Below, piece by piece: positions 18,077-27,114 of a stretch of DNA of 64,000 nt. Location of the stretch: assembly GCA_017631435.1 (NCBI GenBank), contig JAGBTG010000027.1:22286-86285 (forward strand). Direction: 5' to 3'. How positions within the stretch are numbered: the stretch's first letter is position 1; the number at the start of each line of letters is the position of its first letter. Source of the DNA: Bacteroidales bacterium (GTDB lineage Bacteria; Bacteroidota; Bacteroidia; Bacteroidales; UBA932). A program made the translations under genes and the position numbers. The notes beneath the pieces were generated by a model, which saw only the letters and a program-made list of their open reading frames with translations, was not told where the DNA came from and made no database searches.

Positions 18077-18664
18077 TTATTTTTTACCAGCTTTAGCAGC
18101 TGCAGCAGCACCTAGAGCAGCACGTGTCATCTTAACAGCGCAGATGATGGTTGCTTTAGGAGAAACGATGTTGATGCCCTCGTAGCTAAGGTCACCAGCA
18201 ACGATAGTCTTGCCAAGACCTAGAGTAGTGATGTCTACCTCTAGAGTATCAGGAAGGTTCTCGATAGGAGCAGAAACTTTAAGTTTTCTTGAAGAAACCA
18301 TTAGTTTACCACCCTGTTTAACGCCCTCTGAGTTACCAGTGATAACAACTGGAACATCAATAACAACTGGTTTCTCTGGGTTGATAGCCAAGAAGTCAGC
18401 GTGAAGAGCCTCGTCAGTTACCGGATGATACTGGATAGCGTGGAATACGCACTGGTATACTTTACCCTCTACATCAATGTCAAGAATGTATGAAGAAGGG
18501 GTGTGAGTAATTTTAGTCAACTCTTTAACGTCTAGTGAGAAGTTAACGTTCTCAACGTGGCTTCCGTAGATAACGCAAGGAACCTGCTCGTTTCTGCGGA
18601 TCTGTTTTAGGCTCTGTTTGTTGCCGATTGTTCTTGCAGAACCTGTTAGTGATAGGTGTTTCAT
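18077..18664 (-). CDS. rplY: 50S ribosomal protein L25/Ctc
   Basis: A 5S rRNA-binding ribosomal protein of the long Ctc type (195 aa). It has an N-terminal L25 domain (GSARTIGNKQSLKQIRRNEQVPCVIYG) and a C-terminal TL5-like beta domain, ending in an Ala/Lys tail (AAAAKAGKK). Codon use is strongly biased, as expected for a ribosomal protein. A -7 box at 18762-18769 gives it a leader of about 90 nt. Confidence 0.96.
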   Translation of the reverse strand: MKHLSLTGSARTIGNKQSLKQIRRNEQVPCVIYGSHVENVNFSLDVKELTKITHTPSSYILDIDVEGKVYQCVFHAIQYHPVTDEALHADFLAINPEKPVVIDVPVVITGNSEGVKQGGKLMVSSRKLKVSAPIENLPDTLEVDITTLGLGKTIVAGDLSYEGINIVSPKATIICAVKMTRAALGAAAAAKAGKK

Positions 18665-18761
18665 TGTTTTAAATAATTTTTTGTGTTACTCAGTCTGGAT
18701 TTTCCAGACCCCATTGCACCAAAAAGCAGTGCAAAAAGATATGCCCACTTTTTGTGAGCCG

Positions 18762-18769
18762 CAAAAGTA
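18762..18769 (-). promoter_or_regulatory. rplY-pth promoter
   Basis: TACTTTTG on the minus strand is an exact TAnnTTTG box. A TTG on the same strand at 18789-18791, 19 bp upstream of it, fits the -33 element. Confidence 0.6.
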
Positions 18770-18800
18770 GTGATTTTCTTTGTATTTGCAAAAAATAAAA

Positions 18801-18824
18801 AGGGCAACCGTTCAAGGCTGCCCT
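18801..18824 (-). terminator. Dipeptidyl peptidase III terminator
   Basis: A 9-bp stem with one mismatch (AGGGCAACC with GGCTGCCCT) around TTCAA-type loop sequence. On the minus strand it is followed by TTTTTATTTTTT. Confidence 0.75.
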
Positions 18825-18861
18825 TCTGTTTCCGCTATGGGATATCTTATCTGATGGAGCT

Positions 18862-20889
18862 CTACTCAAATGAGTATTTTTTACCGTACTCCATCATCTG
18901 CTCAAGATAGTTGTCATTATAAACAACCTCGTATTCTACAACTTCGCCCTGCTTGTTGGTTACAGGAACGATTGTTGGGTTGATGAAGCCCTTGTATGGT
19001 TTAAGCTCCAATGAAGCGTATCTCTCCTTAACCTCTTTGTGAAGCTCAGGATTGATATGAACAGCATATTTCTCAACAAGTTCTTTACCTGCTTTGTAAT
19101 CACCCTCCGACTTGATTCTCTGAACCTCAGCCAAAAGTTTGCCGAACAAACCGCGCAATGCCTGGAAATCGTTGATTACAAAATATGTCTTTCCGTCTCT
19201 TGTAACTTTCTCAATCACATCTTTCTCTGCACCGGTCTTCTCTTTAAGGCCGTTCTCATAACACCACTCTGCAATAAGTTTCCTGTCCTGCATATGTGCC
19301 TCGGTATTGGTCTTGCCAAGCTCAATTCTCACAAACTGGGTAAAGATGCCGTTCTTGATGAAGTTGATGTACTCAGCCTTGTAAGCCTCCTCGTTTGGAA
19401 GGATACCAAGCTCTACAAGTTTCTGGTCTGCAACATAGTACAAGCCAAACAAGTCTGCCCTTGCCTCCTCAAGTGTTGAGTTGTACTCACCAAGTGCAGT
19501 TGCAGAAACTCCAGGAAGCAACTGACCTGAACCGTGGCCAAGACACTCGTGCAAATCTGTATGAAGGTTACCTGTAAGGTTACCGTACTCCTTAACAAGT
19601 CTCTTCTCCTCATCATCCCATGAGAACTCATTGGTCATGCTCTTTGGAGACTCCTCAGCAGCAAAATTGTATGCATCGGTAATGTTTGCAATGGTAACGG
19701 ATTTTGAACCGTACTCCTTTCTGATCCAGTTTGAGTTAGGAAGGTTAATCCCGATAGGGGTTGCAGGGAAACAGTCGCCGCCAATGCAAGCCACATTGAT
19801 AACCTTTGCAGTAACACCTTTCACCTCTTTTTTCTTGAACTTGCCGTCTACCGGAGAGTTGTCCTCAAACCACTGGGCGTTATCGCTGATAAGCTGGGTT
19901 CTGCGTGAAGCAGCAATATCCTTGAAGTTAACTGAAGACTCCCAGGTTGCCTTACGGCCAAGAGGGTCGTTATAATCCTCAATGAAACCGTTGATGAAGT
20001 CTACCTGGCCCTGGTTCTCCTGTACCCAAGCTACATTGTAGTCATCCCAAGTTTTAAGGTCACCAGTCTTGTAGTACTCAATCAAAAGGGCAATGTAGTC
20101 TTTCTGTGCCTGGTTCTCTGCATACTCTGCAGCCTTCTCCAAATGGATGATGATTGCATTGATAGAATTTGAGAATCTGCCGCCAACCTTGTAAACCTCC
20201 TCAACCAGCTTGCCGTTTTCCTTTACAAGTCTTGTATTGATTCCGTATGCATAAGGTCTTGGATCCTTAGGATCCTCCATAGCAGCATAGAATTTGTTCA
20301 CCTCATCCTTGGTAATGCCCTCACCATAGAAGTTAACAGCCGAAGCCTCCACTATATCCTTGTCGCTTCCGGTATATTTTCTCTGCGGATAAAGCTCAGG
20401 ATCAAACATTACAGGAATATAGTCATAGCATCCCTTCTCAGCCTTGATATTGTCCAATAGGGAAGCAAAGTACTCCTGTGTGCACTCAGGCATAATCTTG
20501 TCCTCTGCATAGTGGTGATGGATACCGTTGCTGAAGAACACTCTCTTGGCATATACCATAAATTTCTGCCACTGCTCACACTCCCTGTCTCCATTGTAGT
20601 TCTCTATAATTCTCTCAAGAGTCTTTCTGATTCCAAGGTTGTATTTGAAGTTCTGGCTGAAAAGGATATCCCTACCGCATTTTCCAGCTTCGCTCAAATG
20701 GTAGATGTAGGCTTTCTGCTGAAGTGTCAGTGAATCCCATCCCGGGATCCTGTACCTGAGCACCTGGATATCTGCAAATTCGTCAACCGTATACTTGAAC
20801 GGCTCCTCTTTAGATTGGGTTCCCTGTGAGCACGATGTTGCCACAAGGCCAAACCCGCATACGCATAACATAGTTTTTAAGAAATTCAT
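18862..20889 (-). CDS. Dipeptidyl peptidase III (M49), predicted lipoprotein
   Basis: A zinc exopeptidase of 675 aa that removes dipeptides from the N-terminus of short peptides. The signal ends VATSC, so the enzyme is anchored as a lipoprotein. The zinc motif is HECLGHGSG (HExxGH form), near residue 447, followed by the third-ligand segment EEARADLFGLYY. It lies 8 nt downstream of the holin-like gene and probably forms an operon with it and the YtxH-like gene. Confidence 0.93.
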   Translation of the reverse strand: MNFLKTMLCVCGFGLVATSCSQGTQSKEEPFKYTVDEFADIQVLRYRIPGWDSLTLQQKAYIYHLSEAGKCGRDILFSQNFKYNLGIRKTLERIIENYNGDRECEQWQKFMVYAKRVFFSNGIHHHYAEDKIMPECTQEYFASLLDNIKAEKGCYDYIPVMFDPELYPQRKYTGSDKDIVEASAVNFYGEGITKDEVNKFYAAMEDPKDPRPYAYGINTRLVKENGKLVEEVYKVGGRFSNSINAIIIHLEKAAEYAENQAQKDYIALLIEYYKTGDLKTWDDYNVAWVQENQGQVDFINGFIEDYNDPLGRKATWESSVNFKDIAASRRTQLISDNAQWFEDNSPVDGKFKKKEVKGVTAKVINVACIGGDCFPATPIGINLPNSNWIRKEYGSKSVTIANITDAYNFAAEESPKSMTNEFSWDDEEKRLVKEYGNLTGNLHTDLHECLGHGSGQLLPGVSATALGEYNSTLEEARADLFGLYYVADQKLVELGILPNEEAYKAEYINFIKNGIFTQFVRIELGKTNTEAHMQDRKLIAEWCYENGLKEKTGAEKDVIEKVTRDGKTYFVINDFQALRGLFGKLLAEVQRIKSEGDYKAGKELVEKYAVHINPELHKEVKERYASLELKPYKGFINPTIVPVTNKQGEVVEYEVVYNDNYLEQMMEYGKKYSFE

Positions 20890-20897
20890 ATAGTTTT

Positions 20898-21542
20898 TTA
20901 TTGTTGATTATTGTCGGGATTATTGTCAATATTACTGTCGGGATTATTCTCCCCACTATTGTTGTTTTTATGTTTGTTTCTCATTGATGATACCATCTCC
21001 CTTACGGTTGCATACCCTTTCAGGAATGCAGTTACAATGTTTTCCAAAGCCGAAAGCTTTGATACTGCATAATCTATATAGGTAAGGGGGTTGAGATATT
21101 TTTTGATGGTGTTCAGATGTGCTCCAAGCTCCATCTCCTTCATCTTTATCTTGTATGCATTCTCCTGACGGGCTGCCTTAATGTCTTCTATCTCAGAGCC
21201 AAAGAACATACGGGAGTAAAGCTTGAACATCTTGCCAAGGAAGAGGGAATCCCTCTTTAGGTATACCACAAGGAGCACCACAACAAAAATCAGTGCAGTT
21301 GCCCCAAATCCAATTGCTGTACTCCCTACAAGTTCACCTATCATGAATGCAACGGCAAATCCTGCCAGCTGAAGTATCACCACACCCAGCATAACGGCAA
21401 CAAGCACCACGAGGGTCTTGTTGGAAAGGATGGAAAAATTTTCCACACCCTTATACTTGTACTCGTCTACCCTGAGGTTGACGTAATCCTTCACAGACTG
21501 TTCCAGGCTGCCAAGTTTCACTTTGTTGTCTTGTATGTCCAT
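20898..21542 (-). CDS. Holin-superfamily-like membrane protein with Asn-rich tail
   Basis: A 214-aa protein with two adjacent hydrophobic helices (about residues 45-70 and 78-100), followed by an amphipathic region. This resembles the phage_holin_3_6 domain found in non-phage bacterial membrane proteins. The C-terminus is a short Asn/Asp-rich tail (NNPDNNQQ) whose two NPD triplets each contain the TCCCGACA octamer. There are no phage genes nearby, so a lysis role is unlikely; such proteins often sit beside YtxH proteins, as here. Confidence 0.65.
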   Translation of the reverse strand: MDIQDNKVKLGSLEQSVKDYVNLRVDEYKYKGVENFSILSNKTLVVLVAVMLGVVILQLAGFAVAFMIGELVGSTAIGFGATALIFVVVLLVVYLKRDSLFLGKMFKLYSRMFFGSEIEDIKAARQENAYKIKMKEMELGAHLNTIKKYLNPLTYIDYAVSKLSALENIVTAFLKGYATVREMVSSMRNKHKNNNSGENNPDSNIDNNPDNNQQ

Positions 21543-21579
21543 AATGAGATGTTTTAGAAGTCAGGTCAAGTCACGGATC

Positions 21580-21744
21580 TTATTGGTCTCCAGCCATCTT
21601 TTCTTTCAGATGGTCATACTCCTGTTGAGCCTTTTCCCTAAGTTTCCTTCGGGTGTTCTCCCCTGAATCGGGAGCCAATAAGATGGCAGCTGCTGCACCT
21701 GCAAGTGCTCCGCCAATGAACGCTAGTAATCCTTTACATTTCAT
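21580..21744 (-). CDS. Small YtxH-like membrane protein
   Basis: A 54-aa frame starting MKCKGLLAFIGG. It has one Gly/Ala-rich membrane helix (residues 6-24) followed by LAPDSGENTRRKLREKA, the YtxH signature of a helix, then LxAP-[KD]-SG and a basic amphipathic helix. The function of the family is not settled; links to envelope stress have been proposed. It leads the run YtxH - holin-like - dipeptidyl peptidase III. A TATATTTG box at 21751-21758 (minus) sits so close that the mRNA would be nearly leaderless. Confidence 0.7.
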   Translation of the reverse strand: MKCKGLLAFIGGALAGAAAAILLAPDSGENTRRKLREKAQQEYDHLKEKMAGDQ

Positions 21745-21772
21745 AACCAACAAATATATGGAAATTTTTTTC

Positions 21773-21780
21773 TAATTTTG
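21773..21780 (+). promoter_or_regulatory. -7 box upstream of the DUF486 gene
   Basis: TAATTTTG on the + strand is an exact TAnnTTTG match about 50 bp before the start codon at 21831. Confidence 0.5.
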
Positions 21781-21830
21781 TCAGTTATCCAACACATTTG
21801 GGACACATTTTGTTTAACGGATTTTAAAAA

Positions 21831-22202
21831 ATGGGAAAAGGAATTCTTACCATAATACTGCTGGTTGTATCAAATGCATTCATGACAATGGCATGGTACG
21901 GTCATCTGAAATTTGGAGCAGATAAGATGCTTCCAAAATGGGGTATGTTTGGCATAATCATAATCAGCTGGCTAATAGCGCTTTTTGAGTACTGCTTTCA
22001 GGTACCGGCAAACCGCATTGGCTCAAACCTGCACGGCGGACCATTCTCGCTGATACAGCTGAAAGTGATACAGGAGGTAATCACACTGCTTGTGTTTGTG
22101 GCCTTCTCGGCAATCTTCTTCAAGACAGAGAGCTTTAGGATGAACCACCTCATTGCATTTGTATTCCTTGTTCTGGCAGTTTATTTTGTATTCAAAAATT
22201 AG
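21831..22202 (+). CDS. DMT/DUF486 four-helix membrane protein
   Basis: A 123-aa inner-membrane protein with four hydrophobic segments. SNAFMTMAWYGHLKF near the start and EYCFQVPANRIG in the middle are DUF486 signatures, a small-multidrug-resistance-like relative of the drug/metabolite transporters. The substrate is unknown. The C11 peptidase gene begins 4 nt after its stop. Confidence 0.85.
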   Translation: MGKGILTIILLVVSNAFMTMAWYGHLKFGADKMLPKWGMFGIIIISWLIALFEYCFQVPANRIGSNLHGGPFSLIQLKVIQEVITLLVFVAFSAIFFKTESFRMNHLIAFVFLVLAVYFVFKN

Positions 22203-22206
22203 AGAC

Positions 22207-23355
22207 ATGAAATTGATAAAATATCTTTTCGCATCATTTGTACTGTTGTTTTCTGTAGCCTCATGCGATCCTGTCAGCCAGGATCCGCCACAATTCACAG
22301 AGCAGCAGAAGACCCTGCTGGTGTATATGGTTGCAAACAACAACCTTTCATCAAATGCCACAGGCAACATCAACGCCATGCTGCAGGGATATCTTCCAAC
22401 AGAAGACAATCTGCTTGTATACCTCCACTCCACTAACAGCAATCCCATCCTTTTGAGACTCTATAGGGATGAGAGAGGTGCAGCAGCTAAAGACACAGTA
22501 TACCGCTTTCCACAGAGGAACTCAGCAGATCCTGCATCCCTTACCAGTGCCATGAATGTATGCCGTACAATGTATCCTGCGCAAGAATATGGTTTGGTAC
22601 TCTGGTCTCATGGAACAGGCTGGCTTCCAAAACAATATTATGGAAAAACGAGATCATTCGGCCAGGACGCAGGAAACGAGATGGATATCATTGAGATGGC
22701 CAAAGCTATCCCGTTCAAGCTCAACTATGTAATTTTTGACGCTTGCCTTATGGGTGGAATTGAGGTAGCATATGAACTCAAGGATTCAGTTGACTACGTT
22801 ATAGCCTCCCCTACCGAAATCTTCTCAGACGGATTTCCATACAGAAAGATGATGGAGCATATCTTCAAGTCATCTACCCAGCTCCAGGCTGTAGCACAGG
22901 AGTACTACAACCATTACAACGACAAGAGCGGTTCTTCGCGCTCAGCTACCATTGCACTCATAAAGACATCTGAACTGGACAACGTTGCCCAGAAGGCAAA
23001 GGATATTTTCAACAAATACGGCCATAACGGCAACTTGGACAACACACTTGTTGATACAACCGCCATACAGAAATACTATAGGGATCAAAAACACTGGTTC
23101 TACGATTTGGGCGGACTTGTACAGCAGTTGGCAGGTGATGATGCCGACGCGTTCAACAAGGCTCTTGAGAGTGCGGTAATCTACAAAGCCGCAACCCCTG
23201 AGTTCATATCAGTAAAGATAGACCCTGCCAAGTTCTCCGGGTTGAGCACCTACATCCCTAGCTCTAAAGCCGATGCAGAGCTGCTTGAATACTATACCAA
23301 ACTCCGCTGGAACCGGGATACCGGATACATACAGACAGAGGAGAAACAGGAGTAA
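22207..23355 (+). CDS. Clostripain-family (C11) cysteine peptidase, lipoprotein
   Basis: A 382-aa exported cysteine peptidase. The signal ends SVASC, a lipobox. The catalytic dyad is visible as LVLWSHGTGW (His) and IFDACLMGGIEV (Cys), the C11 pattern. The family cleaves after basic residues and is often self-processed. I chose ATG 22207 (MKLIKYLFASF) because the longer frame from 22153 starts inside the DUF486 gene. Confidence 0.9.
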   Translation: MKLIKYLFASFVLLFSVASCDPVSQDPPQFTEQQKTLLVYMVANNNLSSNATGNINAMLQGYLPTEDNLLVYLHSTNSNPILLRLYRDERGAAAKDTVYRFPQRNSADPASLTSAMNVCRTMYPAQEYGLVLWSHGTGWLPKQYYGKTRSFGQDAGNEMDIIEMAKAIPFKLNYVIFDACLMGGIEVAYELKDSVDYVIASPTEIFSDGFPYRKMMEHIFKSSTQLQAVAQEYYNHYNDKSGSSRSATIALIKTSELDNVAQKAKDIFNKYGHNGNLDNTLVDTTAIQKYYRDQKHWFYDLGGLVQQLAGDDADAFNKALESAVIYKAATPEFISVKIDPAKFSGLSTYIPSSKADAELLEYYTKLRWNRDTGYIQTEEKQE

Positions 23356-23376
23356 CCGGAACAGCATACAAAAATG

Positions 23377-23398
23377 AAGGCGCCCAAACGGACGCCTT
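23377..23398. terminator. Terminator between the convergent C11 and M28 peptidases
   Basis: A stem AAGGCG/CGCCTT around CCCAAACGGA, with TTTATTTTTG following on the + strand. It may serve both genes. Confidence 0.7.
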
Positions 23399-23422
23399 TA
23401 TTTTTGTCTATTTCCTTTTTAT

Positions 23423-25057
23423 CTATTTCTTTCTCTTCAAATCCTCATTTCCGGTAACATACTCCTTGTACAATCCCTTTCTGCTTGGAAGATGATCAAG
23501 ATTGCCAAGGCCGTACATCATGATTGCGGTTACTGTAGATGCATGTTCCTGATACTCGGGAATGCTCTTGTTGTAAAGGTCGCGGTCTGTATGCCATATC
23601 TCACCGTACTGGAAATTGTATCCTTTGGGATCTCCAAGAGTGTGGTTCAACGAAGGGCATCCGTTCATTACAAAATAGGCATGGTCAGAGCCGCCTGCGC
23701 TTGTAGGAACAGGGCCGGGATTGCCGGTATTCTTTTTCACCTCAAACGGAAAATCAGGATTGATGCCGCTTATAGGCTCGCATACCTTAACATAATCATC
23801 ATACATGGCCTCAGGAACAGTGATTCCAAGAGGTACAAGCGGACCTCCATCCCTATTGAAGTAGTTTGCCACCTTATTCAAATCAATGCAACCGCTCTCC
23901 ACAAAATGTTTGCTGCCCCACAAACCGAACTCCTCAGCAGCCCATACACAGAAAAGCAAAGTCCTTTTTGGTTTTGCTCCCGACAGTGCCAGCATTCTTG
24001 CAGCCTCCATTGTTGGAGCTGTTCCAACTGCACAGTCCACACCTCCTGTTGCAACATCAAATGCATCCAGGTGACCTCCACAAAGTACATATTCGTCGGG
24101 ATACTCAGAACCTTTCATCACACCTATTATATTATGGAATTTCACAGGGCCCATCTTAAAGTGGTTGCGGATATCAAACTCCAGCTGGAAATACTCCCTG
24201 CGCTCCACCTTCTTCTCAATTTCTGCATACTGGTCTTCATGCAGTTTGATGTCTGGGGTGGTTGGAAGGGTCTCCCATGTCATGTTCATGCAGTTCTTCC
24301 TGTCATACAGGCATGTCATAGGTACTCTTGAAGACTGGATAATTCCAAGAATTCCGGCTTCTACCATCTCCCTGTAGAAAAGGGCAGGCTCGTACTCATA
24401 CTCCTTCATCTTCTTTGGCTGTGGTGCAGGTTGTCCCTTCTTTACCTTTGGAGGATTGTTCCTCAACTCCCTGTTGTATCTCCTTATCTCTGCATTCTCC
24501 TTATCAATCTCTGCATTCTTTGCAATTTTTGCAGCCCTTATGCTGTCTGCCTTAGCGGAATAATCGATAGGCCAACCGCTGCTCTTGCCACCAATAAGCA
24601 CCCATGCACCTTTTAGCTGACCTTTCATTTTCTCAAACTCAGCTCTAGTTCTTGGCTCCTTAACCACATGACCCCTCTGCACACCTTTTGTACCGGCAGT
24701 GTATGATGGGGTCACAAACTGTAATGTAGCGCCGCTGCCGCCCAACATGCGGCCGAACCACGGTCCGCGGTTGAATCCTACAGGCATCTGGCCCACCTCC
24801 TGGCGCCAAACCTCAAGCCCCCAGCTTTTGAACATATACTCAACCCAATCTGATGCATTCTCATACGCATCGGATCCTACAAGGCGTCCTCCAAACCTGT
24901 TGCACAGGATATCTGTGAGTTCCATTGTACGGTTGTCATTCTTTCCCATCTCAATCACCTTTTCCACTACAGAATCGCTGCTTTGCGCCTGCAAAGAAGA
25001 AAAGCACAACATTGCAAGAGCCAATGCTCCTGCACCAATTCTAACAAGTCTTTTCAT
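23423..25057 (-). CDS. M28-family zinc peptidase, secreted
   Basis: A 544-aa aminopeptidase-like enzyme with a Sec signal (residues 1-24, ending SLQAQ). The co-catalytic zinc site of M28 is visible: GGHLDAF (His, Asp), GGVDCAVG (bridging Asp), WAAEEFGLWGS (catalytic Glu and Glu ligand), and GSDHAYF (last His). A PA-type insertion with a Lys/Pro-rich segment (KVKKGQPAPQPKKMKE) lies between residues about 185 and 225. It follows the DUF454 gene by 11 nt and may be cotranscribed with it. Confidence 0.92.
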   Translation of the reverse strand: MKRLVRIGAGALALAMLCFSSLQAQSSDSVVEKVIEMGKNDNRTMELTDILCNRFGGRLVGSDAYENASDWVEYMFKSWGLEVWRQEVGQMPVGFNRGPWFGRMLGGSGATLQFVTPSYTAGTKGVQRGHVVKEPRTRAEFEKMKGQLKGAWVLIGGKSSGWPIDYSAKADSIRAAKIAKNAEIDKENAEIRRYNRELRNNPPKVKKGQPAPQPKKMKEYEYEPALFYREMVEAGILGIIQSSRVPMTCLYDRKNCMNMTWETLPTTPDIKLHEDQYAEIEKKVERREYFQLEFDIRNHFKMGPVKFHNIIGVMKGSEYPDEYVLCGGHLDAFDVATGGVDCAVGTAPTMEAARMLALSGAKPKRTLLFCVWAAEEFGLWGSKHFVESGCIDLNKVANYFNRDGGPLVPLGITVPEAMYDDYVKVCEPISGINPDFPFEVKKNTGNPGPVPTSAGGSDHAYFVMNGCPSLNHTLGDPKGYNFQYGEIWHTDRDLYNKSIPEYQEHASTVTAIMMYGLGNLDHLPSRKGLYKEYVTGNEDLKRKK

Positions 25058-25068
25058 ATTTGTGTGTA

Positions 25069-25431
25069 TTAATGTTTCTCCCTTTTAAGATACAGATGTA
25101 TTGTTACCCCTACACCTACCGATGCGAGTATGGCCACCACTACCCAACGGCTATGGAAGATGGCCATTCCAACTCCCAAAGTGAGCCATAAAGTTAATAA
25201 AATTCTTTTAAGCTGATACAACGGAATTCCCTTCCTGGAAAAATATGAATGCACATAAGGTGATAGCCTTTTATTGGAGAGGATCATCTTTACCCCACTC
25301 CTGCTTGAGCGCATATACAGCCAGATGGCCAACAACAATAGTGGCGTAGTAGGGAGGATTGGGAGAAACATCCCCAAAAATCCCAATGCCACCGCCAATG
25401 ATGCTATTGCTATGTATATGTATTTCCTCAT
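25069..25431 (-). CDS. YbaN/DUF454 inner-membrane protein
   Basis: A 120-aa membrane protein. GFLGMFLPILPTTPLLLLAIWLY has the PxLPTTPFLLLA signature of the DUF454 (YbaN) family. Further hydrophobic segments lie near 75-110. The function is unknown. I chose ATG 25429-25431 (MRKYIYIAI) over the longer frame from 25470, which would overlap the divergent promoter. Confidence 0.85.
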   Translation of the reverse strand: MRKYIYIAIASLAVALGFLGMFLPILPTTPLLLLAIWLYMRSSRSGVKMILSNKRLSPYVHSYFSRKGIPLYQLKRILLTLWLTLGVGMAIFHSRWVVVAILASVGVGVTIHLYLKREKH

Positions 25432-25439
25432 TTTTTTAT

Positions 25440-25447
25440 TAACTTTG
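25440..25447 (+). promoter_or_regulatory. -7 box upstream of the sodium:alanine symporter
   Basis: TAACTTTG, an exact TAnnTTTG match 27 bp before ATG 25475. It also rules out the longer frame from 25274. Confidence 0.6.
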
Positions 25448-25474
25448 GCAAAGATAAACCTAAAATTCAAAACT

Positions 25475-26896
25475 ATGGTGCCTTTGACACAAATGCTTCA
25501 TTTCTCCATTTCAGCTTTTGTTGATGCCCTGTCGGGAGCCTTATGGGGATGGCCTACAATCATTCTTCTTTTTGGAACACACATTTACCTTACCGTTATC
25601 CTCAAATTTCCTCAAAGGAAAATCTTTAAGGGAATCAAGCTTTCGTTTACAAGAGATGAGGGTTCCTCGGGCGATGTGAGCCAGTTTGGAGCACTTGCCA
25701 CCTCCTTGGCAGCAACCATTGGTACAGGAAACATCATTGGTGTGGCAACCGCCATCACCCTTGGCGGCCCCGGTGCAGTGCTGTGGTGCTGGATGGCCGG
25801 TTTCTTTGGAATAGCAACCAAATACAGCGAGGGACTCCTCGCCATCAAATACAGGGTAAAAAGCCACGACGGCACTATGATAGGTGGCCCAATGTATGCC
25901 CTTGAGAGGGGCCTTAAGATGAAATGGCTGGCAGTATTGTTCTGCGTATTTACAGCCATTGCCGCTTTTGGTATTGGAAACTCCGTGCAATCAAACGCAA
26001 TTGCATCACTCCTTGCACAGCCTGGGCTTCTTGGAGAGTCATACACCGGTATCTCCACACAGATTACAGGTCTTGTAGTTGCAACCCTTGTGGCACTTGT
26101 AATCATCTTTGGAGTAAAGGCCATTGCCAAAGTATGCGAGGCGCTGGTTCCGTTCATGGCCATTTTCTATGTGCTTGGCTGCGTTGCAATCCTTTGCATC
26201 AACTGGGAGTTCATTGGCCCTGCAATAAACCTTATCGTAAAATCTGCATTCACCCCACAAGCGGCAGGAGGAGGGTTTGTAGGCGGTACCGTTATGATGG
26301 CAGCCCGCTTTGGTATAGCCCGAGGCCTGTTCTCAAATGAATCCGGTTTGGGTTCTGCCCCTATCGTTGCTGCGGCAGCCCAGACAAGAAACCCTGTAAG
26401 GCAGGCTCTGGTTTCTTCTACAGCAACTTTCTGGGATACCGTTGTAGTATGTGCCCTTACAGGTCTGGTAATTGTGAGCAGCATCATCGCATACCCTCAT
26501 ATCAGTGTAAATGACGGTGCCAAACTTACCCATATGGCATTTGCGGAGATTCCATACATCGGAACCCCAATATTGGTAATAGGACTTATCACCTTCACCT
26601 TCTCCACCATCCTGGGATGGAGCTACTACGGTGAGAAAGCTATCCAATACATTGCCGGCCGCAAGACAATCTATGTGTTCAGGGGCCTTTGGATAGTTGC
26701 GGCATATCTTGGTGCAAACATAGACCTTGCCCTTGTATGGAGCATGGCAGACTGCGCCAACGCCCTTATGGCATTCCCTAACCTCATCTCATTGCTTCTT
26801 TTGAGCAAGGTAATTGCAAGGGAGACCAACAAATACCTTTGGAAAAACAGGCTTGACGAGTACTCAACCTCTGAGCCCCCTACAATTGATGACTAG
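25475..26896 (+). CDS. AGCS-family sodium:alanine/glycine symporter
   Basis: A 473-aa inner-membrane amino-acid:Na+ symporter with about ten membrane segments. GTGNIIGVATAITLGGPGAVLWCWMAG and FSNESGLGSAPIVAAAAQT are signature regions of the family. It is next to alanine racemase (convergent), which suggests a shared role in alanine supply for the wall, though they are on opposite strands and separated by a terminator. Confidence 0.93.
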   Translation: MVPLTQMLHFSISAFVDALSGALWGWPTIILLFGTHIYLTVILKFPQRKIFKGIKLSFTRDEGSSGDVSQFGALATSLAATIGTGNIIGVATAITLGGPGAVLWCWMAGFFGIATKYSEGLLAIKYRVKSHDGTMIGGPMYALERGLKMKWLAVLFCVFTAIAAFGIGNSVQSNAIASLLAQPGLLGESYTGISTQITGLVVATLVALVIIFGVKAIAKVCEALVPFMAIFYVLGCVAILCINWEFIGPAINLIVKSAFTPQAAGGGFVGGTVMMAARFGIARGLFSNESGLGSAPIVAAAAQTRNPVRQALVSSTATFWDTVVVCALTGLVIVSSIIAYPHISVNDGAKLTHMAFAEIPYIGTPILVIGLITFTFSTILGWSYYGEKAIQYIAGRKTIYVFRGLWIVAAYLGANIDLALVWSMADCANALMAFPNLISLLLLSKVIARETNKYLWKNRLDEYSTSEPPTIDD

Positions 26897-26930
26897 ACCG
26901 GGATTTTCTTCCCGACAGATACTCATAAAA

Positions 26931-26964
26931 AAACCGGTGACTTCTTAATTGAGGTCACCGGTTT
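26931..26964 (+). terminator. Symporter gene terminator
   Basis: A perfect 11-bp stem (AAACCGGTGAC with GTCACCGGTTT) around a 12-nt loop, followed by CCTTTATT. It sits directly before the long dyad at 26979. Confidence 0.8.
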
Positions 26965-26978
26965 CCTTTATTCAAAAA

Positions 26979-27097
26979 TAAAGGAGAAGATATTTCCTGC
27001 AGGTGGACGACGCAGTCTCCTCTGCTTCGCCATTGCTTTGCAATAGCTCGCAACCGTCGAATGAGGTCCACCTGCAAGGAATATCTTCTCCTCTTTA
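26979..27097. repeat. Long intergenic dyad 1, branched, apex GCTTTGC
   Basis: Arms of about 30 bp (26979-27008 and 27066-27097) pair with one bulge and one mismatch; the sequence ends in CAGGTGGAC/GTCCACCTG. Inside are CGACG/CGTCG, a small hairpin GCAG-TCTCCT-CTGC and an apical hairpin ATTGC-TTT-GCAAT, so single-stranded DNA or RNA could fold as a cloverleaf. It fills the gap between the symporter terminator and the end of alr. A very stable alr terminator, an RNA element or a mobile palindrome are possible. Confidence 0.75.
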
Positions 27098-27114
27098 ATT
27101 AAATGCCACCAATT

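Noticed and set aside
20898-21542. Prophage signal from the holin-like gene
   Set aside because: No other phage gene is nearby, and this domain is common in chromosomal membrane proteins.
25274-25474. N-terminal extension of the sodium:alanine symporter
   Set aside because: It overlaps the divergent DUF454 gene and lies upstream of the exact -7 box at 25440.
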